Shown: positions 38,194-47,190, counted from the first letter of the stretch. The stretch: 64,000 nt of DNA from Parasaccharibacter apium (GCF_002592045.1 NZ_MEJG01000002.1:337862-401861), one strand, 5' to 3'. Numbers and translations: made by a program. Notes: generated from the sequence alone by a model not told the origin.

Positions 38194-39366
38194 TCAGATC
38201 CCGATGGCATTAGCGATGATAGCAAAAACAGCATCTAAAGCGATGATGCCAACAATGCCGATAACAACGGCGCGTGTGGCTGCAATACCGACATCTGCCG
38301 CACTACGCCCTGCCTTTAGGCCAACGCGGCAAGCAGCGAGTGCTATAAAGGCGGCAAAGAAAAGTGATTTAATAAACCCAAAAATAAACTGATTGAGGTC
38401 AACACCATCAAAAGTGGCTAACCAATATCCAACAGGAGAGATATCCATCATACTCATGGAGACGACAAAGCCACCAAATATGGAGACTACCGTGCCATAA
38501 AGGTATAGCAACGGCATCATGATCACGAGGGATAGGATGGAAGGAAGTAAAATATAACCAGAGACAGGAATCCCCGTTACTTGCAGGGCGTCAATTTCCT
38601 CATTGCCGAGCATAGTAGAGATGCGCGCAGCATAAGCCCCACCTGTACGGCCTGCCATGATGATGGCTGTCATAATGGCAGAAATTTCACGCGCAGAGGC
38701 AATACCCACTAAGTTGGTGACGTAAATCTCTGCTGCGAATTTGCGTAGCTCAATTAATCCTACAAAGGCTAGAATAGAGCCAACAAGGAAATTCACAATA
38801 CTCACAATTAAGAGCGCAGAGGGACCAGCGTTCCATATATCGACGAGGAGATCCTTAAGGCGCATGGCACTTTTACCATGCATAGCACGCGCTGCCCCAC
38901 GGGCAACGTCCACCGCTAGGGATGCCATAGTGCCAACTTCTGTCAGACTATTAAGGCATTTACCCCCCATACGAGATAGGAGACGCTCTTTATTTTGTGG
39001 ACGTGGCGTAACTTCGGGCGGCTTGTCTGGTAAGAGAGCAAGTAGCCGCTGTGCTGAGGCTGGTAGGCTTTTCTCATCCAGTGGCAGTGATACTTGCGAG
39101 GCGGCCCGTTTTACACTCCATAAAAAAGAGATGAGACTAACATCCCAGTTTTGGAGAGCAGACGTATCGACAATAAGAGTTTTGCCAACAGTAGAGGAGG
39201 CTGAAGAGAAACCATCCTGTGGAAAACGCGCACCATTTTGTGTGTGAATGTCCCATGTACCTTTGAGGGCAAGACACAGAGTATCCTTACTCTCTTGCAG
39301 AGACCAAGAGGGAGCAGAGGATGATGTCTGAGGCATGGCGCGAGCACGCGTCTCCGTCATGGGCAT
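38194..39366 (-). CDS. mlaE: MlaE permease with fused N-terminal STAS-like domain
   Basis: A 390-aa inner-membrane permease. Residues about 20-110 look like a soluble STAS domain (KTLIVDTSALQNWDVSLISFLW), corresponding to a separate MlaB protein in E. coli. Residues about 150-390 are the MlaE fold, with ELRKFAAEIYVTNLVGIASAREIS, GRTGGAYAARISTMLGNEEIDALQV and FGFIKSLFFAAFI. The first gene of the mla operon. It has no upstream partner; the GT39 gene ends 173 bp before it. Confidence 0.9.
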   Translation of the reverse strand: MPMTETRARAMPQTSSSAPSWSLQESKDTLCLALKGTWDIHTQNGARFPQDGFSSASSTVGKTLIVDTSALQNWDVSLISFLWSVKRAASQVSLPLDEKSLPASAQRLLALLPDKPPEVTPRPQNKERLLSRMGGKCLNSLTEVGTMASLAVDVARGAARAMHGKSAMRLKDLLVDIWNAGPSALLIVSIVNFLVGSILAFVGLIELRKFAAEIYVTNLVGIASAREISAIMTAIIMAGRTGGAYAARISTMLGNEEIDALQVTGIPVSGYILLPSILSLVIMMPLLYLYGTVVSIFGGFVVSMSMMDISPVGYWLATFDGVDLNQFIFGFIKSLFFAAFIALAACRVGLKAGRSAADVGIAATRAVVIGIVGIIALDAVFAIIANAIGI

Positions 39367-39539
39367 AAAACCGATCCTTGATGTGCCTTGGGCATGATCC
39401 AGTGTATGGAATGCACCATTCTTATGCCGGTAAAGCGTCTCATGAACGGACCCTATAACAAATTTTTGTTAAAAGCGAGGGGGAGGAGGAAGAGGGTGTA
39501 AGATTTTGTCTATGATTTTGGGTGGTTTTAGAAGATAAA

Positions 39540-41201
39540 TTATTCATGGGCTGCATAAAGGCGAAGATGCATTTTTCGACCATTGGAATAATTAACCCCT
39601 TCAAATTGATCATAAAGAATCAAGGTTGTTCCAAATTGGGCGAATGTTTTTTGGAAAATAGGCTCATCTCGTTTGTCTATGAGGGCGAGAGCACAGCGGG
39701 CGTTATCATGTAGGGTTTGTGCTGCTTGTATGGGGGAGAGGCTATGTGTTGCTCCCCCTGTAAGGAAGATAAGGCTTGGTTCTTTATAAGAGGGGGAGAG
39801 TAAGGGGCTCTCTTGGCAGGGGCGGAGCTGCTCAAAACTGCGGGCAATATGAGGGGCAAGTTGGATACTATTGAGATGGGGGATTAAACAGAGGAACACG
39901 CCCATCTCACTTATCAAGGCGGCTCCTATGGAGCAGTAAGCGCCTTCACGCCAGCGTTGTTTCCATAATAACCATCCAGTGGCTGCTATTAATGGGAGGC
40001 TACCGCATAGTGGGAGGTAGGTATCGGTAAAAATGCGGCCTTCCATGTGATAGAGCAGCAAGGGGACCGCCGCTGATAAGAGACACCCAACACCCAGCCA
40101 GAGAGAGGCATAAACCCCAAGGCCTAAACGTGCCCATAATGTACGAAGTGGGATAAAAGGCCATTTTAGTAGGCTTGCTGCGGTGAGGATGGCGATAGCA
40201 GGATAGGTGGGAAGAACGTAATGGGGCAGCTTGGTTGCTAAACATTCAAAAAACAACCAATGGGGAATAATCCAACAGAGGAGGAAGGTTGTATTTGTCT
40301 GATGCCGTCTTTGCCAGATGGCCGGAATGGCACGTACGCCATATAAAGCGCAGGGCCAGAAGGCGAATAGGAAGGTAAGTACATAATAACCGGGGGGGAA
40401 GCCATGTGCTTCTTGCGCGTTAGCGACTTTCCCGAGCAAATTATGCCCTATGGCACGGCGGAAGAATTCACCATGGCTGACCCAAGCAATGCTAAGGCAC
40501 CAAGGAAGCACGATGGCTATGCTGATCATCCATCCCCATCGGGGTTGTAATTGTCGCCACACAGCGAGGCTGCGTGTGGTTAGACATAGGGCAAAGAGTG
40601 TCCCAAAGCTTGGAATGAGGATGATAGGGCCTTTGAGCATTAACCCAATGCCTAAGCCGCACCAATAAAGGCATGAATAGCGAGCGGGTGTTTTGCGTCC
40701 CGTGCGAGCATCGTCAAAATGGCGGAGGAGAAGGGCTTGTACGCATAAAATATTGAGGAGGAGGACACTATCAATCGTGGCCATCCGGCTTTCCGCCGTA
40801 AAAAGGGGAGCAACAAGGAGGAAGCCAGCAGCTAACAGCCCCGTATGTTTGTCAAAAAGACGTGCGCCAATCCATGCTGTGAGAAGAATGCTGCCTATGC
40901 ATGCGAGGAGGCTGGGGATTCGATAAGGCCATGCCTTATGGCGTAATGTGGTATTGTGCGTGATAAATTCTACTGTTTTGACAGCTCCAGCCTCCAACCA
41001 ATAGATGCCGATTGGTTGATGATAGCGAGGTTGGTCTTGGAAGCGGATATCAAGAAAATTACCTGATGCAAGCATTTGCGCGGTGGCTTGCATATAGCGG
41101 GGCTCGTCCCTGTCTAAAGGGGGGAGGCTGAGCCGCCCTGGTAGGGCTACGAGGAAAGCGACCAAGCCGAGCAGAATATAATGACGGAAAGAGAGGGTCA
41201 T
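39540..41201 (-). CDS. GT39/ArnT-like dolichyl- or undecaprenyl-phosphate-sugar glycosyltransferase
   Basis: A 553-aa polytopic membrane glycosyltransferase with about 12 hydrophobic segments. The N-terminal LPPLDRDEPRYMQATAQM carries the DE/DEP acidic motif of GT-C enzymes, followed by the conserved WLEAGAVK and RIPS. Such enzymes move sugars such as aminoarabinose, galacturonic acid or glucose from a lipid carrier to lipid A or glycans; the substrate cannot be told. Directly downstream of a GT2 gene (24-bp gap) that could make the carrier sugar. Confidence 0.8.
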   Translation of the reverse strand: MTLSFRHYILLGLVAFLVALPGRLSLPPLDRDEPRYMQATAQMLASGNFLDIRFQDQPRYHQPIGIYWLEAGAVKTVEFITHNTTLRHKAWPYRIPSLLACIGSILLTAWIGARLFDKHTGLLAAGFLLVAPLFTAESRMATIDSVLLLNILCVQALLLRHFDDARTGRKTPARYSCLYWCGLGIGLMLKGPIILIPSFGTLFALCLTTRSLAVWRQLQPRWGWMISIAIVLPWCLSIAWVSHGEFFRRAIGHNLLGKVANAQEAHGFPPGYYVLTFLFAFWPCALYGVRAIPAIWQRRHQTNTTFLLCWIIPHWLFFECLATKLPHYVLPTYPAIAILTAASLLKWPFIPLRTLWARLGLGVYASLWLGVGCLLSAAVPLLLYHMEGRIFTDTYLPLCGSLPLIAATGWLLWKQRWREGAYCSIGAALISEMGVFLCLIPHLNSIQLAPHIARSFEQLRPCQESPLLSPSYKEPSLIFLTGGATHSLSPIQAAQTLHDNARCALALIDKRDEPIFQKTFAQFGTTLILYDQFEGVNYSNGRKMHLRLYAAHE

Positions 41202-41225
41202 GAAGAAGCTGGGCTTGTAGGGAGG

Positions 41226-41987
41226 TCAGAGTTCTATAAACGGTGGGGGGCGGTGCGTCCGTTTGCGGAGCCACAATACGCCTAAGAGGTCTCGAATACC
41301 AACAAGAGCGCGATTCATATTATTATATTTGGAGTAACCATGCAGCCGCGCGCGATGTTGTGTGGCTATACAGATGAGAGGAGCACCATAGCTTTGCATC
41401 AAAGCGGGTAGGAAACGGTGCATACCCTCAAAATGGGGCAGGGAGAGGAATAACTCCCGCCGGAAGAGCTTTAGAGGCCCACCTGTATCGGGACAATTAT
41501 CGTGTAGCAGCCGTTGGCGGAGGGTATTTGCAAACCATGTGGCAAAACGGCGGGAAGGGGGATCGCGTCGTTTACAACGAACCCCAACAACCAGCGGGAA
41601 GGGGGCATTATCTTGTTCTGTGGTTTCGTATGGCTGGACGGCCAAAAGCATAGTCTTAATAAAGGCGGGGTCATCTTGGCCATCGCCATCCATGGTTGCG
41701 ATCCATGGAGCACGCGCAGCACGGATGGCCGTACGCAGTGCTGTGGATTTCCCTAAACGGTTAGGGTGCGCTAGAATGCGCAAATTGGGAAGCAGATGAG
41801 CCCTAGCTTCTAAGAGTTTTTGTTGGGTGTTATCTGTGCTGCCATCATTAACGAAAATAACTTCCGCCGAAGGGAGCTCTTTTAAAGCAGAGCGGATCTC
41901 TTCGCAGACAGGCAGAATATTGTCGCATTCATTAAAAACGGTAACAACGACAGCCAGTAAGGGACTGTATGGCTTACTGGCTGTCAT
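41226..41987 (-). CDS. Family 2 glycosyltransferase (polyprenyl-phosphate sugar synthase-like)
   Basis: A 253-aa GT-A fold enzyme. It has VVVTVFNECDNILPVCEEI, the acidic VNDGSTDNT, the metal-binding ATMDGDGQDDPAFI, and CPDTGGPLKLFRRELF with a later HRARLHGYSKYN, resembling dolichol-phosphate mannose/ArnC-type synthases. It lacks the C-terminal membrane helices of ArnC. It probably charges undecaprenyl phosphate for the GT39 enzyme downstream. It starts 11 bp after the atpF stop, so it may be read as part of the F0 transcript. Confidence 0.85.
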   Translation of the reverse strand: MTASKPYSPLLAVVVTVFNECDNILPVCEEIRSALKELPSAEVIFVNDGSTDNTQQKLLEARAHLLPNLRILAHPNRLGKSTALRTAIRAARAPWIATMDGDGQDDPAFIKTMLLAVQPYETTEQDNAPFPLVVGVRCKRRDPPSRRFATWFANTLRQRLLHDNCPDTGGPLKLFRRELFLSLPHFEGMHRFLPALMQSYGAPLICIATQHRARLHGYSKYNNMNRALVGIRDLLGVLWLRKRTHRPPPFIEL

Positions 41988-41998
41988 TATGTCGTATC

Positions 41999-42499
41999 TT
42001 ATGCAGCTTTATCACCAAGGGCCTGCGGAAGTTGTTTTAATCCATCGGTGATGAGCTTATGGGCAAGGTCGGTATCTTCCGTAATTTGTTGACGAAGGAT
42101 ATCCTTTGCCGCAGCAAGGGCTAGAGCCGTCGCTTGCTCACGAATATCACGGAGAGCCATTTGCTCGGCCACATGGATGCGCTCGCGGGCCATTTTCTCA
42201 TGCCGTGCGACCATATCATCCACATCACGTTCAGCTTGAGCACGCAGATTTTGAGCCTCTAGGCTGGATGACGCGATGAGTTGCTGTGCCTCTTCCTGCG
42301 CGTGTTTGAGATCACGCTTAGAATCTTCAAGCATTTGCTCTGCTTCACGCCGAAGGCGCGTTGCCTCATCTAAGTTTTTGCGGATTTCATCTGCGCGTTC
42401 ATCAAGCTTGGAGGTTATAACCGTCCATAGCTTCCGTCCGAAAATGACAAAAAATAGGACGAAGGCGAGAGATGACCAAAAGCGGGGTTCATGCAACAT
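41999..42499 (-). CDS. atpF: F0F1 ATP synthase subunit b
   Basis: Peripheral stator stalk subunit with one N-terminal TM helix (PRFWSSLAFVLFFVIFGRKLW) and a long charged coiled coil. I chose the ATG at 42499 (166 aa, MLHEPRFW) because GGAG lies 6 bp upstream; an ATG two codons earlier directly abuts that GGAG. The start overlaps the stop of the b' gene by 11 bp. Like other alphaproteobacteria, this organism has separate b and b'. Confidence 0.93.
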   Translation of the reverse strand: MLHEPRFWSSLAFVLFFVIFGRKLWTVITSKLDERADEIRKNLDEATRLRREAEQMLEDSKRDLKHAQEEAQQLIASSSLEAQNLRAQAERDVDDMVARHEKMARERIHVAEQMALRDIREQATALALAAAKDILRQQITEDTDLAHKLITDGLKQLPQALGDKAA

Positions 42500-43073
42500 G
42501 ATCATCTCCTGTAACGTGAGCGCGCTCTACAGCAGAAGCGATCGTTTGATGATCGGCTTTGCCGACGAGATGCTCCACAAGTGCGGTAGCCGTACTCGTA
42601 GCAATCTCATTAACATGGCTGAGAGCTTTGCTGCGGGATAGCGCGATGCGAGATTCGGCGTTTTGAATCTCTGCGTTAAGGCGTGCCATTGTTTCGTGTA
42701 CCTGCTGTTGAATATTCTTTTTAGCAGAATCACGAATCTCCTGGATGATGGCATGAGCGTCATCAAAAGCTTTATCTCGGGCTTCACAGAGTTCATGCTG
42801 GGCTTGGTCCGCATTTTGCTTAGCACGGCGGGCAAGGTCCAAGTCGCTTTTGATGCGCTGATCACGTGCTTTGAGCACATTAGCGACACGCGGCAGCGCA
42901 GAACGGCTCAATAGCAAGTAGAATATGAAGAAGATAATGGCACCCCAGACCACCTGGCCCTGTACGTAAGGGTCATTAAAGTGGAGCTGGGGCATGCCTT
43001 CTGCCACGGCCCGGCCCGGCAAGGCCGCAAGGGGGGCAGCGGCAGACAGGAGGAAACGAGGCGTAAGGCGCAT
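42489..43073 (-). CDS. atpG: F0F1 ATP synthase subunit b'
   Basis: The second stator subunit, 194 aa. An N-terminal stretch resembling a signal peptide (RFLLSAAAPLAALPGRAVAEG) precedes QLHFNDPYVQGQVVWGAIIFFIFYLLLS, the TM helix. The rest is a coiled coil rich in Ala, Glu and Arg. Order c, b', b matches the alphaproteobacterial F0 operon. The gene name atpG for b' follows one of two conventions (also called atpF' or atpX). Confidence 0.9.
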   Translation of the reverse strand: MRLTPRFLLSAAAPLAALPGRAVAEGMPQLHFNDPYVQGQVVWGAIIFFIFYLLLSRSALPRVANVLKARDQRIKSDLDLARRAKQNADQAQHELCEARDKAFDDAHAIIQEIRDSAKKNIQQQVHETMARLNAEIQNAESRIALSRSKALSHVNEIATSTATALVEHLVGKADHQTIASAVERAHVTGDDHVA

Positions 43074-43084
43074 TGGTCCTGCCC

Positions 43085-43312
43085 TCAGACGAAGAGAATA
43101 AGGAAGGCGATTAGCAGAGCAAAGAGAGCGATAGCCTCTGTCAGGGCGAAGCCAAGCATACCCAGGCCGAACACATGCGGACGGGAAGCGGGATTGCGGG
43201 CGATGGAGTTTACCAAAGCAGCAAAGATGTTACCGATACCAGCACCAACACCGGCGAGAGCAATCACGGCAAGACCGGCACCAATCTCACGAGCGGGATG
43301 AAGAAGATCCAT
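43085..43312 (-). CDS. atpE: F0F1 ATP synthase subunit c
   Basis: Proteolipid subunit of the rotor ring, 75 aa. Two TM helices ([20 protein letters not shown] and [20 protein letters not shown]) flank the polar loop ARNPASRP. The proton-carrying carboxylate is the Glu of LTEAIALF. The Gly-rich GVGAGIGN pattern is intact, and there is no sodium-binding signature. Confidence 0.97.
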   Translation of the reverse strand: MDLLHPAREIGAGLAVIALAGVGAGIGNIFAALVNSIARNPASRPHVFGLGMLGFALTEAIALFALLIAFLILFV

Positions 43313-43370
43313 GGTTCAGCTTCCTTTATAAGGACAGGACAAAGAGAAACGTGGAGACATATCGCCCATG

Positions 43371-44120
43371 TTAATGAGCAACAGCCTCACGCAGGTAAAT
43401 GCAGGTAAGGATGGCAAAAACATAAGCCTGTAAAAGCCCTACCAGCAGCTCAAGTGCCGTCAAAGCAATGTTGAGTACAACAGGGGTAATTGCCAGCACA
43501 TCGCCGACAACGCCAAGACCGGCAAGCATGATCGTAAAACTTGCAAAAACCTCCAGCAACACATGCCCAGCAACCATATTCGCAAAAAGACGAATGGATA
43601 GGCTGATAGGCCGGGAGATGTAGGAGAGGATCTCAATAGGGACAAGCAGTGGAGAAAGAGCCATCGGGGCTCCCTCGGGCATGAAGTGCTTAAAGAAATC
43701 CAACCCTTGAACCCGTAAAGAGGTCACGATGCAGAGGATGAACACGGCCATTGCCATCGCCAGCGTAACAACAATATGGCTGGTGAAGGTAAAAGAGAAA
43801 GGCAACAGGCCGATGTAATTCCCCGCGAGGATGAAAAAGAAGAGCGCAAATACAAAGGGGAAAAAGCTCGTTCCAGCTTCTCCGATAGTATCGACGGCTA
43901 AACCGTGGATGAAGTCGTAGCTTACTTCAGCCGCAGCTTGCAGACGGCCCGGGACAACAGCCTTGGGTTTCATCCCGATATAAAGGAATGCCAACACAAC
44001 AGCGGCAGAGATCACCATAAATAGCGGGGATTGGGACAGCTTCAGTGTCTCACCGAAGGAACCCAAAATCGGATGCAGTTCAAACTGCCCGAGCGCGTCA
44101 ATCTTCGATCCGCTGGCCAC
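43371..44120 (-). CDS. atpB: F0F1 ATP synthase subunit a
   Basis: Membrane stator subunit that forms the proton half-channels with the c ring, about 249 aa. The essential Arg is in SISIRLFANMVAGH-like SLSIRLFANMVAGHVLLE. Helices ELLVGLLQAYVFAILTCIYL and FPFVFALFFFILAGNYIGLLPFS are canonical. I chose GTG at 44120 (GGAGAG 7 bp upstream, start MASGSKIDALGQFELHPIL); the upstream ATG at 44171 would overlap atpI by 74 bp. The chosen start overlaps atpI by 23 bp. Confidence 0.93.
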   Translation of the reverse strand: MASGSKIDALGQFELHPILGSFGETLKLSQSPLFMVISAAVVLAFLYIGMKPKAVVPGRLQAAAEVSYDFIHGLAVDTIGEAGTSFFPFVFALFFFILAGNYIGLLPFSFTFTSHIVVTLAMAMAVFILCIVTSLRVQGLDFFKHFMPEGAPMALSPLLVPIEILSYISRPISLSIRLFANMVAGHVLLEVFASFTIMLAGLGVVGDVLAITPVVLNIALTALELLVGLLQAYVFAILTCIYLREAVAH

Positions 44121-44484
44121 GCTGGTCTCTCCCGTTTTTATGTGCCCCCGTAGCAGGGACATCTGAAACATTCACAATACGCCAAACATTCCGAAAGCCG
44201 GCTGCCATGCCAAGCATGGTGAACACAATCATAAACACAGGCTTGCGTCCTGTCCATTGGTCAAGTTCATAACCAATACCTAAACCGACGACAACACCAG
44301 CAATAAGGTCGCTTGCAATACGGAAGGCCATTCCCAATGCAGAATCTTCGGATAAGGCAGCTGTTTTTTTGGGGGTGTTTTTTGGGGTCAGCTTTTGCTC
44401 CATATGAGCAAGGCGCTCATCAAACTGGCTAGCTTTGGTTGTGTCGTGGTGACTCACGCTACAATACCCCAAAACGCCCCGCAT
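44098..44484 (-). CDS. atpI: AtpI, F0F1 ATP synthase assembly/ancillary protein
   Basis: Small membrane protein with two TM helices (MAFRIASDLIAGVVVGLGIGY and KPVFMIVFTMLGMAAGFRNVWR) that aids assembly of the c ring. The N-terminal ~45 residues are charged (KLTPKNTPKKTAALS). The start is uncertain: ATG 44484 lies inside a perfect 6-bp hairpin, and GTG 44457 (MSHHDTTKAS) is the alternative. Neither has a clear RBS. It is the first gene of the F0 operon. Confidence 0.85.
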   Translation of the reverse strand: MRGVLGYCSVSHHDTTKASQFDERLAHMEQKLTPKNTPKKTAALSEDSALGMAFRIASDLIAGVVVGLGIGYELDQWTGRKPVFMIVFTMLGMAAGFRNVWRIVNVSDVPATGAHKNGRDQRGQRIED

Positions 44485-44504
44485 TATTGCGGGCCGAATG
44501 GAAG

Positions 44505-44534
44505 AAGCTAGACAGGGCTACGTCATTCTGTCAA
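44505..44534 (-). promoter_or_regulatory. Promoter of the F0 ATP synthase operon
   Basis: On the - strand a perfect -35 TTGACA (44529-44534) and a modest -10 TAGCTT (44505-44510) are 18 bp apart. The predicted start near 44498 leaves a leader of only about 14 nt to ATG 44484. Confidence 0.5.
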
Positions 44535-44600
44535 CGCTGCGCATGCATCCCTCCTGCCCGCTGAGCGAAGAGCTGTTAATTTCCTGTGGAAAATCAACCT

Positions 44601-46133
44601 TTAACTTACAAGACGTAACGTGTGATTTTTAGAGCGGGATGATGGTTTATGCTGCTCCGGGCCAAATGGAAGCATAGGGAGAGCTTTGGGCTCATCATGG
44701 GGCTCTGCTGGGGCATCGGGCATGCGCTGGCCTAGATAAGCATCCGATAACGCACGGAAGGCATAATCCAGCATGGAGGTTGCATAACGAGCAACATCAT
44801 CGCCCTCAACCGTGCCGCACGCACCGAAGCGAGAATAAGCAAATTGCTCCACAAAAGTATTTAAAGGCACGCCACATTGCAGACCGATGCTAACAGCCTG
44901 ACTAAAACATTCCATAAGGCCCCGTGCCATGGGGCTTTCACGCGGTGGGGTAAGGGAGAGCGCGGCGAGGCTGCCATCTTCAAATTCGCTCGTTCTCATA
45001 AAGAGGCGATGCCCACCAATGGAGGTGCGTTGGCTAAATCCACTTTGGCGCATTGGTAAGGGGCGGCGGACGCCACGGCCTAGCTTATCTTTTAGGTCAT
45101 CTATTTCAGGCTCTGGTAAAGCAGGGAGATGATCACAAAAAGGAAGGACAGCCTCATGCATACGAGCATGAGCTTCCGCTCCTGCGGGATGAAGGGGGCT
45201 TTGCCCATCTAATACAAGGGCTAAGGCAGCTTCTGGCGAAAGCCCTTTATGAGCAAGGCGGTTTAAGGTGGAGGCCCGTAAGGTACCATTAGGGCCGACA
45301 AGCGAGAAGATAGGCCCTATGCCACAGGCTTCGACATCTAAGAGAGCATCAACTGCCCCGGGGGTGGAGAAGCCTGTCTCAAGAGGGGCAAGGCCTGTGA
45401 TACCCTGCGTTGCGCTGCTAATGGCTATGGCTGTTTTTTCGATATCTGGAAATTGTGGGCACTCAAAACATGTTGCTGGCTTTGAGGTGCCAGAATGTGT
45501 GATGAGGCGCGTAAGCTGGCTTATGGCCTTTGCAAAATCACGCCCTTCTGGGCTGTCATAATCCATACCGAGAGCAGCAAGGCAGGCATCAAGGTCGGTC
45601 AATAAGAGGAGGCCAACAGGGGTATTATCGTGATGGAAAGGGGCTGGGTCATCAAAAAGGGGCAATTCCCCGCTACGATAAGGCCGTTGCGCTGCGTCTA
45701 AACGTCTCAGACTATCGCAAGCGAGTTTTAAGCAGGCGGCGAAATGTTCAGTGGCGAAAAGACCATCTTGTACAAAGCTTGATAATTTAACGATAAAACC
45801 AGCCTGCTCGTCGGGGTCAGCACGCCATAAAGCGGCATTGGGAGCCATATGTTGCATAAGGAGCAAGCAGGACAGGCTGCGCCCAATGGGTGATGTTTCC
45901 TCTGCACTATGAGGCAAGGGTGGTGTGGAATCTATGAGGTCAACCCATCGTGCAGCTTCGGTAGCAAGGCGGAGTGCCCCGCCCTCCGTTGTCGTGAGTT
46001 GGATGAGTGCCTGAGCGGCATCATCACTCCATACAGAGGGAATGGTGACCGAACGCAGGTTTGCGCTGTCCGGGTCTATGCTTGTTTGTAGCGTTCTCAT
46101 ATGAACGCCATTCCAGTGAAGGTGCGCTTTCAT
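44601..46133 (-). CDS. TSCPD-domain protein resembling the C-terminal part of B12-dependent ribonucleotide reductase
   Basis: A 510-aa cytosolic protein. Residues about 358-470 (MRQSGFSQRTSIGGHRLFMR, SEFEDGSLAALSL, GLMECFSQAVSIGLQCGVPL, NTFVEQFAYSRFGACGTVEGDD, ATSMLDYAFRALSDAYLGQ) match the TSCPD region found at the end of class II NrdJ. The catalytic RNR barrel is missing. The N-terminal two thirds are not recognised; they include CFEC (Cys222, Cys225) and a Leu-rich stretch (SCLLLMQHMAPNA). It could be a regulatory or nucleotide-binding relative rather than an enzyme. An in-frame Met12 is an alternative start. It ends 116 bp before the F0 operon. Confidence 0.7.
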   Translation of the reverse strand: MKAHLHWNGVHMRTLQTSIDPDSANLRSVTIPSVWSDDAAQALIQLTTTEGGALRLATEAARWVDLIDSTPPLPHSAEETSPIGRSLSCLLLMQHMAPNAALWRADPDEQAGFIVKLSSFVQDGLFATEHFAACLKLACDSLRRLDAAQRPYRSGELPLFDDPAPFHHDNTPVGLLLLTDLDACLAALGMDYDSPEGRDFAKAISQLTRLITHSGTSKPATCFECPQFPDIEKTAIAISSATQGITGLAPLETGFSTPGAVDALLDVEACGIGPIFSLVGPNGTLRASTLNRLAHKGLSPEAALALVLDGQSPLHPAGAEAHARMHEAVLPFCDHLPALPEPEIDDLKDKLGRGVRRPLPMRQSGFSQRTSIGGHRLFMRTSEFEDGSLAALSLTPPRESPMARGLMECFSQAVSIGLQCGVPLNTFVEQFAYSRFGACGTVEGDDVARYATSMLDYAFRALSDAYLGQRMPDAPAEPHDEPKALPMLPFGPEQHKPSSRSKNHTLRLVS

Positions 46134-46360
46134 AGGGTTAAATTTAGTGGGGAACTTGTAAGGAGGGAACCATCATCAAAAGGGGATAACGGGCATAAGC
46201 TGCTGAGAAAGCGGGGATATAGGGGATAACTTTTTAGCGGTGAGGGGTAGAGAAAAAAATAGCAGCATATGTGCATGGTATTGGACGTAGCACGTGGAGT
46301 CCGCTAGAGCGTTAGAGATCATGCTATGTGTAATGGGTTTATGGCAGGAAGGGGAATGTA

Positions 46361-46924
46361 ATGGCTTTGGGTAGCGCGGGTGATATGTCTATAAGGCGAA
46401 CAGGGCGAGACCGGCTAGAGCTTGTTGTCGGACTAGTGGCAGTGGCCATATTAGCTGTATTGATTGTTATAGCCTTTATTGGGCGGCAGCATCCGCAGGA
46501 CCAAGGTTATCCACTTCATGCTGCTTTTAGTCATATTGATGGGCTAGGCGTAGGCTCCGATGTACGTCTAGCGGGTGTGACGGTTGGCCATGTGCGGCAT
46601 TTGCAGGTGGACCCGCATAATTTTCAAGCAGATGTTACCTTCACAGTTGCGCCGAATATTCAATTACCTGCTGATAGTGGCGCCATTATTACCTCGGACT
46701 CCTTATTGGGGGGGAAATATATCGCTCTCACCCCAGGGGGGGAGACGTCTATGCTTAAGGCAGATGGTGTGATTGGGGAAACGCAAGGGGCGATTAGTTT
46801 GGAGCAACTTCTGAGCAAGTTTATTTTCTCCGTCACAGATTCGTTGCAGAAAAAGACACCACCTAGCGCAGCGCCCTCCGCAGGGAGTGATGCTGCCCCT
46901 GCGCATGTGGCTCCAGGACCGTGA
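46361..46924 (+). CDS. MlaD-family outer-membrane lipid asymmetry protein, short form
   Basis: A 187-aa MCE protein with a single TM helix (ELVVGLVAVAILAVLIVIAF), then the MCE domain at about residues 48-125 (HAAFSHIDGLGVGSDVRLAGVTVG, DSLLGGKYIALTPGG), ending in a Pro/Ala tail. The short tail fits the E. coli MlaD type rather than the long MlaD in the operon at 36.5 kb. MlaE and MlaF are not adjacent, so it may use the other permease or a third set elsewhere. Start ATG 46361 with RBS GGAAGGGGAA. The following gene overlaps its stop by 4 bp. Confidence 0.88.
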   Translation: MALGSAGDMSIRRTGRDRLELVVGLVAVAILAVLIVIAFIGRQHPQDQGYPLHAAFSHIDGLGVGSDVRLAGVTVGHVRHLQVDPHNFQADVTFTVAPNIQLPADSGAIITSDSLLGGKYIALTPGGETSMLKADGVIGETQGAISLEQLLSKFIFSVTDSLQKKTPPSAAPSAGSDAAPAHVAPGP

Positions 46925-47190
46925 CATTACCTTTAGAAGCACAAGAATGGCTCGATGGTGGTGGTCTGCCTATTCATTGTACGAGCAAGTTGCGTGTTCT
47001 GCGTGAGAATGAAGAGGAATTAAGGCAGGTTATAAAAGAGGCTTGCATGGATGCTTTACTGATGGGTGTGGCTCCGGGTTATTTACGCCAGCGTATGGAG
47101 CAGCTCATGGCCGAAATGTTGAGTGAAGCCGTAAAGAGTGACAGCAGAGCAGGGGCTGCTGGTGGGGAGGCGTTGGGGAATGATGATTAG
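46921..47190 (+). CDS. Small hypothetical protein between MlaD and DUF2155 genes
   Basis: An 89-aa hydrophilic protein starting with GTG inside the stop region of the MlaD gene (GTGA overlap). It is mostly helical, with RVLRENEEELRQVIKEACMD and YLRQRMEQLMAEMLSEAV; the Gly/Ala-rich end has no domain I recognise. The tight overlaps on both sides (4 bp and about 11 bp) indicate it is translated as part of the unit with MlaD and DUF2155. Confidence 0.6.
   Translation: MTLPLEAQEWLDGGGLPIHCTSKLRVLRENEEELRQVIKEACMDALLMGVAPGYLRQRMEQLMAEMLSEAVKSDSRAGAAGGEALGNDD

Noticed and set aside
46182..46230. Repeated GGGGATAAC (46182 and 46222) resembling half DnaA boxes
   Set aside because: Only two copies with two mismatches to the box and no other origin feature; chance is more likely.
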